A stretch of 64,000 nucleotides of DNA, taken from assembly GCA_017311185.1 (NCBI GenBank), contig JAESUZ010003506.1:124001-188000 (forward strand), given 5' to 3'. The stretch is from Proteles cristata cristata. Its lineage: Eukaryota; Chordata; Mammalia; Carnivora; Hyaenidae. This document shows positions 45,301 to 58,177 of the stretch, in pieces; position 1 is the stretch's first letter, and each line of letters begins with the position of its first letter. The translations under genes and the position numbers were made by a program. The notes under the pieces were generated by a model. That model did no database searches, was not told where the DNA came from, and was given only the letters and a program-made list of their open reading frames with translations.

Positions 45301-47255
45301 TTTTTCGAAAAACCAACTCTTGGTTTCATTGATCTGTTCAACTGTTTCTTAGTTTCTATATTGTTTATTTCTGCCCTGATTTTTATTAATTCTCTTCTCC
45401 TACTGGGTTTGGGGTGCTCTTGTTGCTCACCCTCTAGATCCTTTAGGTGAACTGTTAGATTTTATATTTGCACTTTTTCTAATTTCTTGAAATAGGCCTA
45501 GAGTGCAACGTACTTTCCTCTTTGGACTGCCTTTGCCGCATCCCATGGAGTATGGATTGTTGTATTTTCATATCATAATGATCCTGGCCAAATAGAAGGA
45601 TAAAGAGAGAATTCTGAAAGCAGCTAGCGATAAAAGGGCCCTAACATACAAAGGGAAACCTTATAAGAGTGGTGACAGACCAATCTATTGAAACTTGGCA
45701 GGCCAGAAAGGAATGGCAGGAGGTCTTCAATGTGATGAACAGAAAAAAATATGCAGCCAAGAATCCTCTATCCAGCAGGCCTGTCATGCAGAATAGAAGG
45801 AGAGATAAAAGTCTTTCCAAATAAACAAAAATTAAGAGAGTTTGTCACCACTGAAGCAGCTCTACAAGAAATCCTCAGGGGGACACTATGAGGGAAATGT
45901 TGCAAGGAATGCAAAATACCAGAGACACCACCACAAGCATGAATTCCACAAAGGACATGATGAGCCTAAACCCATATCTTTCAATAATAACCCTGTTTGA
46001 AAATGGACTAAAAGCCCCAATCAAAAGACATAGGTAGCAGAATGGATAAAAAACAAAATTCATCTATTTGCTATCTACAAGAAACTCATTTTAGACTGGA
46101 GGAAATTGTCAGATTGGAAATAAGAGGTTGGAGAAATACCTATCATGCTACTGGGAGTCAAAAGAAAGCTGGAGTAGCTATACTTATATCAGACATACTG
46201 GACTTTTCATTTGCCAGTTCACTATGATATGTCATGCAGAAGCTCGATTCAAGTTGTGTCTGAGGGGCGTTCTCTGTGCCTCTGGGATTTCAGCGTCTAT
46301 TTCCTTCCCCAGATTGGGGAAGTTCTCTGCTATGATTTGTTCAAGGACTCCTTCAGCACATTTCCCTCTCTCTTTCTCTTCTGGAATTCCTATGATACGG
46401 ATATTGTTCCCTTTGATTGTATGACTGAGCTCTCAAACTCTCCTTTTGTGGTCCTGGATCAGTCTATCTCTGCTTATCTCAGTTTCTCTCTTTTTTTTTT
46501 TAAATTGTGTCTTCTAAATCACTTATTCTCCTTTCTGCCTCTTCAGTCCATGCATCGGACACCTCCATTTTATTATGTGTTTAATTTATAGCATTTTTAT
46601 ATTCATCACAACAGTTTTTAAGCTCCATAGTCTTTGTAGCAATTTCTCTGATGTCTTCTGTGCCTTTTTTGAGCCCAGCGATAAATTTTATGACTATTGT
46701 TCTAACTTCTTGTTCAGTTATGTTGCTTATATCTGTTTTGAGCAATTCTTTAGCTGTCATTCTTCCTGGAATTTCTTTGGAGGAGAGTTCTTCCGTTTCA
46801 TCATTTTGGTTAGTTTTCTATCTCTTGTTAATTTTAATAGCCTGTTATGCACTCTGCCCCTGCGGATGCTGCTGTATTAAAAAGGGTTCTTTGACTGTCC
46901 AGGGCCTGTCCATTCAGGAAGTGTTCTTGAATAGTGTGTCTTGGTTTTTCTTGTTGAGAGTTTGGTTATTTTATTTCCCTACTCGTAGTGATATTTGGGA
47001 CTCTCCACCATGTGTACTTTGTCTTGTTTCTTGAGGTAGCCCATGCCCCAGGATGCAAGGATCAGTGCACAAGCTAGGATGGAGGTGGCCGGATGGCAGA
47101 AACTTTGTAGCTGGATACTCTGAGACTCCAGGGCCCCAGAGAAAGCAGTGAGCTCAGTTGGCTCCATGGGTGCTGGCACCTGTTGGCTCACCAGCCTCAG
47201 AGTTGTTCAGGGGTCTTCTCTGGATCCCACTCTGATCACTAACTGACATTAACCT
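42391..47255 (-). mobile_element. Near full-length L1, antisense, with internal inversion
   Basis: Begins with the reversed 3' terminus ('gtttattgtcaagctgg', 'aacacccagtgctc'), continues through reversed ORF2, including a reverse-transcriptase fingers region at 44586-45233 ([13 protein letters not shown], then YRPISLMN), then reversed ORF1 and probably 5'UTR to about 47255. Block 45585-46205 is in the opposite direction to the rest. Frames are broken by stops and shifts, so the element is dead. A target-site duplication was not found. Confidence 0.85.
45585..46205 (+). mobile_element. Inverted block within the L1
   Basis: This block reads sense L1 (C-terminal ORF1 region, inter-ORF region and ORF2 start: 'gagaattctgaaagcagctag', 'ctatttgctatctacaagaaac') while the sequence on both sides is antisense. 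By comparison with the antisense L1 at 59-64 kb, the block matches about 62890-63490 there, its right neighbour resumes at about 63491, and about 600 bp (62292-62885 equivalent) is missing at the left junction. Confidence 0.8.
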
Positions 47256-47275
47256 TAAAAATAAAATGGCAGGGG

Positions 47276-47493
47276 GGCGCCTGGGTGGCTTAGTCGGTTA
47301 AGCGTCCGACTTTCGCTTAGGTCATGATCTCTCGGTTCATGGGTTCGAGCCCCGCGTCGGGCTCTGTGGTGACTGCCAGCTCAGAGCCTGGAGCCTGTTT
47401 CAGTCTGTGACTCCCTCTCTCTCTGACCCTCCCCTGCTCATGCTGTCTCTCTCTCTCTCTCCTAGAAATAATAAATTAAAAAAATAAATAAAT
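47276..47493 (+). repeat. Young SINEC element
   Basis: Sense SINE starting ggcgcctgggtggcttag, ending in an A-rich taaat tail. An 18-bp duplication, aaaataaaatggcagggg, lies at 47258-47275 and 47494-47511. Confidence 0.95.
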
Positions 47494-47511
47494 AAAATAA
47501 AATGGCAGGGG

Positions 47512-47701
47512 CTGAGGCGTCTGAATGGCTCAGTCTCTTGATTTTGTCTCGGGCCATAATTTCATAGTTTGTGAGTTTGAGCCCAACGTGGGGCTCTGTG
47601 CTCACAGCACAGACCCTGCTTGGGATTCTCTCTCTGCCCCTCCTCAGTTCACTTTCCCTGTCTCTATCTCAAAATAGATAAATAAACTTAAAAAAAAAAA
47701 A
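47512..47701 (+). repeat. Older SINEC element directly after the young one
   Basis: A second sense SINE with a diverged head ('ctgaggcgtctgaatggctcag'), 'gggctctgtgctcacagcacag' body and an A tail. Confidence 0.85.
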
Positions 47702-47704
47702 CAA

Positions 47705-49010
47705 CAACTTGTACTTTACCATCAAGAAGGAGCTTATTCTAAACAAGCAAGCTACTGCAAGTTCAATATATGTGTCTTCTACTCAGTCAGATATTTCCAT
47801 TTCCTGTTTTTCAGAATTTTATTATTTGTGTGTGTGTTTGTGTGTGTGTGTCTGTGTGCATTCTCAGATATTCTCCCCTGTGAACTTGGGATATGTCTTT
47901 AAAAGAACAATGCAGGAGTTGATGTACCTTACCAGCAATTAGTCAGGTTAAATAAATTACAGCTTTCTGAACATCAGTCCCCATATCTAGCTCTTGACAT
48001 CTTTAGCTGCTTTTCCTGGGCTTATTTCTCCCCTGGGAGCTGAAAGCAGACTGCTGGGATATGATTATACCTAGAAGTAGCAAATCCCACGCCTCTGGTG
48101 AGCCTCCTTTAACATGCTGAGCCCTAACTCCAAATCATTCAAGCACTTTCTTTGTTTGTCTCCATGTAAAAAGGGGCTTTGTTTCTGAATCTGGGCCATG
48201 GCCTGGGGAGGACTTACTGCCCACTTGCGGGCAGGATGTGTACAAGACACATGGCAGCCTTCTATTGATGGTGGTAGGTGAAGCTTGTATGACAAAACAT
48301 AGGTTTGATCAGAAAGCAAAGAGACTGTTCAGATTTCATCAGCATGTATTTTCCTTGCTTCTTTAAATTCTATGTTTCTCTGGTTTCTGGCCTAGCTTGA
48401 GGCAGGGGATTGAAAGCTTGAGTTAATCAGGTCATTACTGTTATTCCTTGCAAATTGTACAGATCAGATGTCACAGTAACTAAATGTGCCCTGTTTATCA
48501 GGAAGCTGTTTCAGAGTGTTATTTGGCTTTTTATTATGTAGGATCCCTTTTTGGCTGCATTTTGGGAAAGATTTTCACCTGTATGAAATGCAGACTTATA
48601 GTAGATTTAGAGCTGGAAACACTCATCTTTGCCATCAGCGGTCAACTTAGATGTTTATGGGTCCAGGTCAGTAACTTAATGAGTAAAGCAATCTGAAACT
48701 AGGGTAAGTGGGTGTCTGTGTCCGGTTGAAAATCTATATACCTTTTAAAGTGAACAAAAGTTATTAGGATGGTTCTCATTGGTGGGGTAGGGTGTAGGAA
48801 GAAAGAAATTCCAGTGGGCTGAGATCTTGCAGTTTTTTTCAAGAAAAGCCAAAAATTAGATTTTATGTAAAAATCTTCATATATTTAAAATATTGATCAG
48901 TAATACACTTCAAAAAAAAAAAAAAACACTGTGAGGGACAAATAGAACACATCTGTGGGCTAAATTGGTTCTACAAGTCTCAGCTTGTGACCACTGATCA
49001 GCCTGACCTC
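47705..49010. other. Intronic DNA with a short (GT)n
   Basis: GT run at about 47826-47858. Otherwise unrecognised. Confidence 0.5.
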
Positions 49011-49014
49011 CTGA

Positions 49015-49125
49015 TTGTATAAATTCTGAGGAGACATAAATCCAGAGAATGGAAGTGATTTGCTTAGTTCATATGGTGAATTAGTGACAAAAACAGCACT
49101 TGAACGTAGACCTCCTGAATGTTAA
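49015..49125 (-). repeat. Possible MIR fragment
   Basis: 'gagaatggaagtgatttgcttagttc' and 'cagcacttgaacgtagacctcctgaatg' resemble reversed MIR. Confidence 0.5.
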
Positions 49126-49184
49126 GACAATTAAATTATTTGTCTAGTAATTATAATGTCTGAGCTTCTTCAAGTATGATTTCT

Positions 49185-50180
49185 GTTGATTTTTTTTCCT
49201 GTTGATGGGCCTTAATTTCCTGTTTCTTTGTATGCCTTGTAATTTTTTCATTGAAACTGGACATTTTAAACATTATAGTGTAGTAACTCTAGAAATCAGA
49301 TTTTTCACCTTCTGCAGGGTTTGCTGTTGTTGATTGTTGAGGGCTGTGGTCTATTTGTTTTGTGACTTTTCCAAACTTTATTTCATGTGTTTGCACAAAG
49401 ACTGTATTCCTTGTCATGTGTGGTGGCTAAAATCTCTGTTATGTTATCTTATTGGTCTACCAATCACCTGACAGAGACTTCTTTAAGTACTGAAGCCAAG
49501 AAAAGAAAAGAGAACAAAACAATTATTCTCCTGGTCTTTGCAGCTTGGCTCTGAGCTGGGGCATTTCTTCAACACTACTTCAAGCTGCTCACAGTTTTAC
49601 CTTAGTTTTCTTTTACTACTCTCCTCATAAAACCCGCAGATCCTCCAAAAGTGTGAGTCTACAATCTTCTAAGGCTTTTTCTGAGCATGAATCTACTCCA
49701 AGGCATGTATGTTGTGCACTTACTTCCTCAGTAAGTACAGTGGCCCTTCTGAGTCCCAATAAATTTCTTTCTCAGTATCTTTCTTCCTGTGCTATTGGGT
49801 CTGTTTTCTACTTTCCCCTTCTACCATGACTTACTCTAAGTGATCATAGGCAATGTATATCTTCAAATCTTTTAACAGAGGCAGTCACTGCCTCAAAAGC
49901 CACTTTAGCTCAAGGGGCGGGGGTACAACACAAAGTTTTGGGGTTTCTTTGTTGTTGTTTTTGTTTTGTTTTGTTTTGTTTTTGTCTGTCCTCTGTGCCT
50001 GTCCTGCAGGGCCAAACAGGTCAAAACATACAGCTACAGTATTTTAAAAACAAGATCATTAGCCTGGCACCAGCAAGTTGCATGAAGAATGTGTACCACC
50101 TTCCTTTCAACTTCTGGGAAAAAGGGGATATTAGACAAATGAGCAAAAATGCCTCAACATTCTCAAACCCATTTTAGCTT
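49185..50180 (-). mobile_element. Old L1 3'UTR-type sequence
   Basis: 'ttgtaattttttcattgaaactggacatttt', 'tagtgtagtaactctagaaatcag' and 'cagggtttgctgttgttg' match the reversed 3'UTR of old mammalian L1 subfamilies. Contains a (GTTTT)n run at 49948-49984. Confidence 0.6.
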
Positions 50181-50199
50181 CCTCTTCTTGCATCAATAA

Positions 50200-51580
50200 A
50201 TCCCTGGTTGTAGTAAGCTTTGGATCTAGAATTTTGAAAATGTTGGTTCTATCAGTCTTTGCAAGCTAAAGATTGTTTCAGTGGAGGGACTGATTTTTGT
50301 ACATCCTAATCTACAATGTTTAGAGGTGTTATGCCCCTCTTGAATCTTAATCCTGTGCTTTCTGGACTGTAGGATATTAGAAAAGGATATGCTTGGACTG
50401 CTAACAAGACTGTTACCACTTGAGGACCTACCTCCATTCCAGGTTAATGGCAACAGTGTTTTTGCTTTCTTGTGATGACTTAGTATATGCCAGCCCTTGT
50501 TTATCCACTCAAGCTTCAAGTGGATACAGGCCTTTAGACTAAACCATCTATACAGAAGTTTCTTGTTTGTGGCCCTAGAGGTGACTCATTACAGGATCTG
50601 TGAGTTGAAGCTGATATTAGCAGGAAGGGCCTTTCTCTCTAGATTACAGAGATTTCTCTCCTCTATAATAGAATTTCAAATGGCATTATTAGCACTTACT
50701 CACATGATCTATTTTAATGTATTCTCACTGTGCAAATGCTTTGGATGAGATCATCCAGTACATCCTTTGGCTTCTTAGAAGGGGATTTTTTTTTAAATAT
50801 GGAACCATCTCCAGCTCAGAGAAAACACTAAATCTGGCTGTTGCCTGATCCACATGATTTCCTCCAAATTCAAGTAGGTCACACTGTAGGCCTCTCTTAT
50901 AATCTCCCAAATTTAAAGCAACCTTGAATGTCATATAATGTATCCCTTAGCCTCTAGGCAGGATTTATAACCAAATAGCCCTAAATTTCTGAGAATCTGG
51001 CTAGATTGCTTTGTTAAAAAGCAGTTGAAGGTAACATGGGGGGCCAAACTCTCCTGCTTCTCCTTCCCTTCCACCAACCATCCACCTCACCACCCATCCA
51101 CTGTTCCCTACCCAGCAGTGGAAGACCCAGAAGATGAAACTGCTTCTTAACAGATAATATGTAACTAAACAAAATAACTTTATAAGGTTTCTTGGCCATG
51201 CTAAATAAAAGATAGAAACTAAATAGATAACAGGGACAGGGGTGAGCAATCAAAGAGCAGAGCCCAAGGAAAAAAAGAGGATGGAAGAGATGGGGAGGTG
51301 AGGGGAGTTCTCTCCCCTAGAAGATCTTTCATCACTCTCACTATTATTACCATTGCTACCAAGTGTTTGGGGACCCCCTCCTTACCAGTTGACTCTCCAT
51401 GGCCTTAACAAGCTCAATTAAAAGGAGTATTTCCTCAGCCTGGAATCCCATGTTCTCATTACTTTTACTAGTTAAACTGATGTCAGAATGGAGAAATGTG
51501 TTTTGTTATGATAGTTCCTTTCATTACATAGGGACTTTATTTAAATTTTTATGGCTCACTTGACATATCCTATCTCATGA
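50200..51580. other. Intronic DNA, nothing recognised
   Basis: No confident repeat or exon was seen. Confidence 0.4.
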
Positions 51581-51589
51581 CAGCCTCTC

Positions 51590-51735
51590 ATACTAGCCTT
51601 TCTCATCCTCATTGTAGATAGGGGATGAGGAAACTGAAGTCCCAAATGGGACATAAATTACCTAGGGTTATGTAGCAAGTTTGAATTTCAGAGCAGAAAC
51701 AAATATCTAATTTAGCCCTTCTGGTTACCTAGCTC
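51590..51735 (-). repeat. MIR fragment
   Basis: 'tcattgtagataggggatgaggaaactgaagtccc' is MIR in reverse. Confidence 0.65.
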
Positions 51736-52156
51736 AGTGTTGTTTCTATGTCTCCTACTAGGTTGCCTAATAGGAGATTTTGCTCTCTGAAGATACTTAG
51801 AAACCAGACTTTTTTTCCAGAAAAATATAGCATGAATGTCACTATAATATCACTTGTGCTAATACCTTTTATTTGCCTCCATGGATTTTCACAGAGAAGC
51901 CTTCAGCATTGGTATGTTATCAGTATACTGTTTGTATTCATACTCTAAGAGTCATTGCCCATGACTACCCATGGACTCTGCTTAGGGAAGGACATTCTGG
52001 TCAAAGTTTGTATTTGTCTAAACTTGGTTGAATTGGATCCAGCCAAAAGGACTGAATTTGATCCTTCTTAAAATGGTCTGTGAGCAATGGTTGTTGACTC
52101 ATATAGCCAGGGAATTTTATGGCTTGGGAAGAGTTTAAAATACATCTATTATGGTT

Positions 52157-53296
52157 CCAGCTCTGTGAAAATGCTATTGATATTTTGATAAGAATTGCAT
52201 TAAATGTGTATATTGTTTGGAGTAGTATAGACATTTTAACAATATTCATTCTTCCAATCCATGAGCATGGAATGTCTTTCCATTTCTTTGTGTCCTCTTC
52301 AATTTCTTTCACTGGTGTTTTATAGCTTTCGAGTACAGGTCTTTTGCCTCTTTGATTAGGTTTATTCCTAGGTATCTTATGGATTTGGTACAATTGTATA
52401 TAGGACTGATTCCTTCATATCTCTTTTTTGCTGCTTCATTATTATGGTTTAGAAATGCAACAGATTTTGTATGTTGATTTGGTATCTTGTCACTTTATTG
52501 AATTCATGTATCAGTTTTAGCAAATTTTTGGGAGTGTTTTGGGTTTTCTATATAGAATAACATGTCACCTGCAAATAGCAAACGTTTCACTTCTTCCATG
52601 GTGATTTGGATACCTTTTATTTCTACCTGTTGTCTCATTCCTGTGGTTAGGACTTCCAATACTATGTTAAATAGCAGTGGTGAGAGTGGGCATTCCTGAC
52701 ATGTTCCTGACTGTAGAGGAAAAGCTCTCAGTTTTTCTCCATTGAAGATGATTTTAGCTGTGGGTTTTTCATGTTTATAATATTGAGATATGTTCCCTCC
52801 AATCCTACTTTGTGAGATTTTCTTTTTAAGTTTATTCATTAAGTTTATTCATTTATTATTTCAGAGAGAGAGAGAGAGAGAGCGCACTAGTGGGGGAGAG
52901 GCAGAGAGACAGAATAAAACAGAGAATCTGAAGCAGGCTCCAGGTTCTGAGCTGTCATCACAGAGCCCAATGCAAGGCTTGAACTCACAAACTGCAAGAT
53001 CATGACCTGAACTGAAATTGGATGCTCAACTGACTGAGCCATCCAAGTGCCCCTGTGTGGGTATTTTATCATGAATGGATATTGTACTTTATCAAATGCT
53101 TTGTCTGCATCTATTGAAATGATCATATGGTTCTTATCTTTTCTTCTATTACTGTGGTGTATCACAGTGTTTGATTTGTGAATACTGAACCGCCCTTGCA
53201 ACTCAGGAATGAATCCCACTTTATTGTCTGAATGATTTTTTAAATATATTGTTGGATTCAGTTTGCAAGTATTTTCTTGAGCATTTTTTGCATCCT
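52157..53296 (-). mobile_element. Twin-primed L1: inverted 5' segment
   Basis: Antisense ORF2 sequence from the mid-ORF2 point near 'ttccagctctgtgaaaatgc' to 'ttttttgcatcc', containing reversed motif INIVKM-like and reverse-transcriptase frames, all broken. Its outer (left) end corresponds to exactly the L1 position where the sense half at 53297 begins, the geometry of twin priming. A SINE interrupts it at about 52830-53053. Confidence 0.85.
52830..53053 (-). repeat. SINEC nested in L1
   Basis: Reversed SINE: GA-rich tail at 52862-52882, 'gaagcaggctccaggttctgag', head 'ctgagccatccaagtgcccc'. The flanking duplication is unclear. Confidence 0.85.
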
Positions 53297-55045
53297 AACA
53301 ATCCTAAAATTTGTATGGAACCACAACGACTCTGAATAGCCAAAGCAGCCTTGAAAAAGAAAACAAAGCTGAAGGAACCACAATTCTGGACTTCAAGTTG
53401 TATTACAAAGCTGTAGTGATCAAAATAGTATGGTGCTAGCAAATAAATAGCTACATAAACCAATAAAGCAGAATAGAAAATTCAGATATGAACCCACAAC
53501 TATATGATCAATATATCTTTGACAACTTTGGAATGGGTAGCCAATAGGAAAAAGACAGTCTCTTCAACAAATGGTGCTGGGAAAACTGTACAGCAACATG
53601 AAAAAGAATGAAACTGGAACACTTTCTTATTCCATACACACATATAAATTCAAAATGAGTTAAAAACCTAAATATAAGACATGAAACCATGAAAGTCCTA
53701 GAGGAGAATATAAGCAGTAACCTCTTCAACATCACCTGAAGTAACTTTTTTCTAGATATATTGCCTGAGATAAGGGAAACAAGAGCAAAAGTAAACTATT
53801 GGGATTTCATCAAAATAAAAACTTCTGCACAGAAAAGAATCAATAAACCTTAAAAGCAACCTATGGAAGGAGAGAGGATACTTGCAAATGACATATCTAA
53901 TAAAGGGTTAATATCCAAAAAATATAAAGAATCTATGAAACTAAACACCCCAAAAACAAATAAAGTTTATTTATTAGAGAGAGAGAGAGAGAGAGAGAGA
54001 CGAGCAGGGAAGGGGCAGAGAGAGAGGGAGAGGGAAAGAGAGAATCTCAAACAGCCCCAATGTGGGGCTTGATCTCATGACTGAGATCATGATATGAGCC
54101 AAAATCAATAGCTAGGCACCTAACTGACTGAGCCACCAAAGCGCCCCCCAAAAACAAATGACCTAATTAAAAAATGAGCAGAAGACATGATTAAACATTT
54201 TTCCAAAGAAGACATACAGAGGCCAACAGACATATGAATATCTGCTCAACATCACTGATCATCAGAGAAATGGAAATCAAAACTACAATGAGATATCACC
54301 TTCACATCTCTCAGAGTGGCTAAAATCAACAACACAAGAAACAACAGGTATTGGTGAGGATGTGGAGAAAGGAGAACCCTCTTGCATTGTTGGTGGGAAT
54401 GTAAACTGGTGCAGCCACTTTGGAATGCAGTATGGAGGTTCTTCCAAAAGATAAAAATAGAACTACCCTATATTACAGCAATTGTACTTCTAGGCATTTA
54501 CCCAAAGAATTTTAAAAAAATGAAATCAAAGGGATTCATGCTCCCCAATGTTTATAGCAGCATTATCTACAGTAGCCAAACTATGGAAATAGCCTGTGTC
54601 CATTGATTGATGAGTGGATAAAGAACACACACACAGAATGGACTATTACTCAGCCATAGAAAAGAATGAAATCTTTCCATTTGCAAGGACATGGATAGAA
54701 CTAGTGAATATTATGCTAAGTGAAATAAGTAGGTCAGAGAAAGACAAATACCATATGATTTCACTTATATGTGAAATTTAAGAAACAAACAAAAAAAAAA
54801 AAACGAGCAAAGGGAAGGGAAAAAAAGACAAACCAAGAATCAGATTCTTAGCCATAGAAAACAACCTCATGGTTGCCTGAGGGGAGGTGGGTGAGGGGAT
54901 GGGTTAAATAGGTGATGGGCATTAAGGATGGCACTTGTGATGAGCACAGGGTGTTGTATGTTAAGTATGGAATCACTATATTGTACACTTGAAACTAATA
55001 TTACACTGTATGTTAACTAACTGGAATTTAAGTAAAAAGTTAATG
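53297..55045 (+). mobile_element. Twin-primed L1: sense 3' segment
   Basis: Sense ORF2 from 'acaatcctaaaatttgtatgg' through 'tggtgggaatgtaaactggtg' to the 3' end 'ctgtatgttaactaactgg' and an A-rich tail. Frames are broken. Possible degraded target-site duplication aaaatacatcta (52137-52148) and aaaagtcatcta (55046-55057). Confidence 0.88.
53962..54145 (-). repeat. SINEC nested in L1
   Basis: Reversed SINE with a (GA)n tail at 53976-54000. A 14-bp duplication, ccccaaaaacaaat, lies at 53948-53961 and 54146-54159. Confidence 0.92.
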
Positions 55046-55299
55046 AAAAGTCATCTAATTCAGCCTCCTTGTTGCTGTTTTAACCCCTCCAAAATATTCT
55101 TACCTCCCAAGTGTTCATCCAGTAGCTGCTTTTATGCCTCTATTAACAAGTGGCTCCCTACATTTTCAGACCAGTGGTTGTAGCTCAAGACAACTCTGAG
55201 AGAGTTTGTCCTTATGTTGAAATGAAATCTGTCTTTTTGGAACTTCTACTTATGGAAATGGTGTAAGTAGCTAAGAACACTATAGATAAAATCTGGATT

Positions 55300-55520
55300 A
55301 GAATAGTAGCCTTCATATTTATTAGCAGTGTAGTGATGGGCAGACCACTTGTATTTTCTTTGCTTCAGTGACTCCATCTTTAACTTGATGAGATAATAAT
55401 ACCTACCTCATTAATTTGTTGTGAGGACTAAACAGAACTATGTCTTTTGCATACTCTTTTAAATTACTGATAATAGGTTCTGACACATAGAAAGCAATAA
55501 TAATGATGATTATACTAGCA
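55300..55520 (+). repeat. MIR SINE
   Basis: 'gcttcagtgactccatctttaac', 'taatacctacctcattaatttgttgtgaggac', 'ggttctgacacatagaaagcaata' is MIR in sense. Confidence 0.75.
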
Positions 55521-55799
55521 GAAAATTTTAAATATTAATAGTGGAAGTAATGTCCTTATTCTACCCCCCCCCTCATGCACACCCTCCCAAGAGTACACTG
55601 ACCCTCTACTCTGTAGTTCTTCAGAGGTCTGAAGTCTGAGAGAAAGTCAACTAAGCCTCTCCTGTTCTCCTGGCCTCTGTATCTGGCTATACTGAGGCCA
55701 TTTGACCAGTAAAAGCTTCCATTCCCCCAGTAAGTCACTTGTATGAAGACATGGACTACAGGGAAGCCCAGAGGTGCTGATAATGCCATAATTATTATT

Positions 55800-56003
55800 A
55801 TTTTTTAAATGTTTATTTAATTTTGAGAGAGACTGCACAAGCAGGATAGGGGCAAAGGGAGAGGGAGACACAGAATCCGAAGCAGGCTCCAGGCTCTGAG
55901 CTGTCAGCCCAGAGCCCAATGTGGGACTCAAACCCACAAACCATGAGATCATGACCTGAGCTGAAGTCAGACACTTAACCAACTGAGTCACCCAGGCACC
56001 CAG
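55800..56003 (-). repeat. Older SINEC element
   Basis: Reversed SINE: 'tttatttaattttgagagag', 'ggctctgagctgtcagccc', head 'gagtcacccaggcaccc'. Only cataatt is shared by the flanks. Confidence 0.88.
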
Positions 56004-56154
56004 GTACAGACATAATTTAGACCTGGAGCCATCCTGTAGAAGTCTGATAGATATGAGAACTTATACAGAAGGAAATGGCTTGCCTAAGCTCTGTGACATT
56101 GGCCAAATTCTTTCTCTTGGCCAGGTCTCAGTTTTCTCCAGCCCATAATCTATA

Positions 56155-56350
56155 GTTTTTTCATTAAGGTTAAATACAAATAACGTAAACTTTACCATTT
56201 GGCTCTTTTAATTTATAGAACTCAGTGCATTTATGATGTACAACTATCACCACTATCTAGTTCCAGAACGTTTCCATCATCCCTAAACGAAACTCATACC
56301 CAGTAGCAGTAATTCCCCATTCCTCCCTCATCCCAATCCCTGGGCTCCAT
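56155..56350 (-). mobile_element. Old L1 3'UTR fragment
   Basis: 'taacgtaaactttaccattt', 'acaactatcaccactatctagttccagaac' and 'attccccattcctccctcatccc' match the reversed end of old L1M elements. Confidence 0.65.
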
Positions 56351-57265
56351 AATATTTTGTACCCAGGTCTGCAGTTGGAAGGTAGAGGGCAGTTATAGTA
56401 GGGAGCTGATGTCAGGAAGAGGCATATGACTTGAGTAGCCACAGGAGAATACCTTAGCCTGGACAGGGACTATAAGGAGTTAGAAATACAAGGCAGAATC
56501 CTAAACAAGGAGCAGGCCAGATTTAGGATACTGATAGAGTTCTGTAGGATAAAATAGTGAGTGAGACCCTGACAGTATAGTAACAAACTGCACAGCCTAG
56601 ACAAGATAACAGTTTTGACTCCAAAGCCAGTGTTTTGCCAGGTCACTATGCTGAAGTAGTTTTTCTGAATGTCAAATACTGTGAACTTTCTGGAAGATGA
56701 ATTAACTCAGGTTAGCTTGATTTCAGCATCCTTTCTTAGTGTGGATTTCATCCTGAAATCAGAAAGGGTAGGGATTTGTACTTCCATATCTGAATAGCTT
56801 AACTAGGAGCCTTCTCTTTCTTTTATCCCAAACAAAACAAATATCAAAGGAAATGCAGATAAAATGAACATTTAAAGGTCCTGGCAGTCAATTAATATGT
56901 ATACATCTGCACATGTTATTTGTTTGCTTCTACTCCCCCAAGAGCACAAGACCCTGCACATAATATTTGTGAAATAAATCCTGAGTGATTTAATTTGACA
57001 TAAGTATTATTTTTGTGGCTATTTGACTAATATAAACCTAAATTCTATCAGGGTCTAATCAGGAAGTAGGCCAATGAAAACCAATTAAAAGTAGGACTTA
57101 GATGTAATATGGGGCATAATCTGTTTCAGAGGCATCTAGTGGTTTGTTTGTTTTTTAACAATTATACTATTAAATATAGATTTGAATGGATATTTGAATG
57201 CCTACATATTGAACATATATATTATTGAAAGTATTTGAAATATTTGAAGGTATTTAATTGGCTTG
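56350..57265. other. Intronic DNA, nothing recognised
   Basis: AT-rich in its second half; no exon or confident repeat. Confidence 0.4.
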
Positions 57266-57731
57266 AAGTATTTTTTTCAATGTTTAAAAATTATTTGTGA
57301 CAAAATTGTATATATGTAATGTGATGTTTTGGTATATGTATACTCTGTGAAATTATTATCACAATCAAACTTCTTAATATATCAATCACTTCCTGTAGTT
57401 AACCATTACGATTACTTTTTATGGTAAGAAGACCTGAGTTCAATCTCAGAATATTTCAAGTGTACAATATATTATTATTATGTATAGTCAATGTACTATA
57501 CACTAGATATCCAGAATTTATTCTTCTTATAACTAAAAGTTAGTATCCTTTGTTGAATATCTTCCCTTTTCTCATTGGACTTTCTGTTGCTATGAGTCTG
57601 ACTTTTTTTTAGATTCCATATATAAGTAAGATGAAGTGATCTTTCTGTATCTGGCTTATTTCACTTGGCTTAATAACCTCCAGTTTCAGCCATGTTGTTG
57701 CAAATGACTGTATTTCCTTTTTTAAAATATT

Positions 57732-57965
57732 GGGGTGCCTGGGTGGCTCAGCTAGTTGAGCATCTGACTCTTGGTTTTGGCTCAGGTCATGACCCGAAGG
57801 TCATGGGATTGAGATCATGTTGGGTTCCGCACTGAGTATGGAGCCTGCTTGGTATTCTCTCTCTTGCCCCACTTGCTCCTCTCCCCCACTTGCTCACTCT
57901 CTCCTTCTCAAATAAAAAAATGCTTTTAAATTTTTTTAAAAATAAAATTAATTTAAAATTAAAGA
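57732..57965 (+). repeat. SINEC nested in old L1
   Basis: Sense SINE: 'ggggtgcctgggtggctcagctagttgagc', 'ggagcctgcttggtattctctc', long A/T-rich tail. Confidence 0.92.
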
Positions 57966-58006
57966 AACAATAATATTCCATTGTGTGTATGTGTATTCTA
58001 TTGTGA

Positions 58007-58058
<52 letters not shown>

Positions 58059-58177
58059 TTTTTCCTTTCTATTTATCTATTGACTGGCATTTATGTAGTT
58101 TCCTTATCTTGGCTACTGTGAATAAAGCTGTAATGAACATGGGAGTGCAGATTTGTCTTTGAAACAGTGATTTTATA

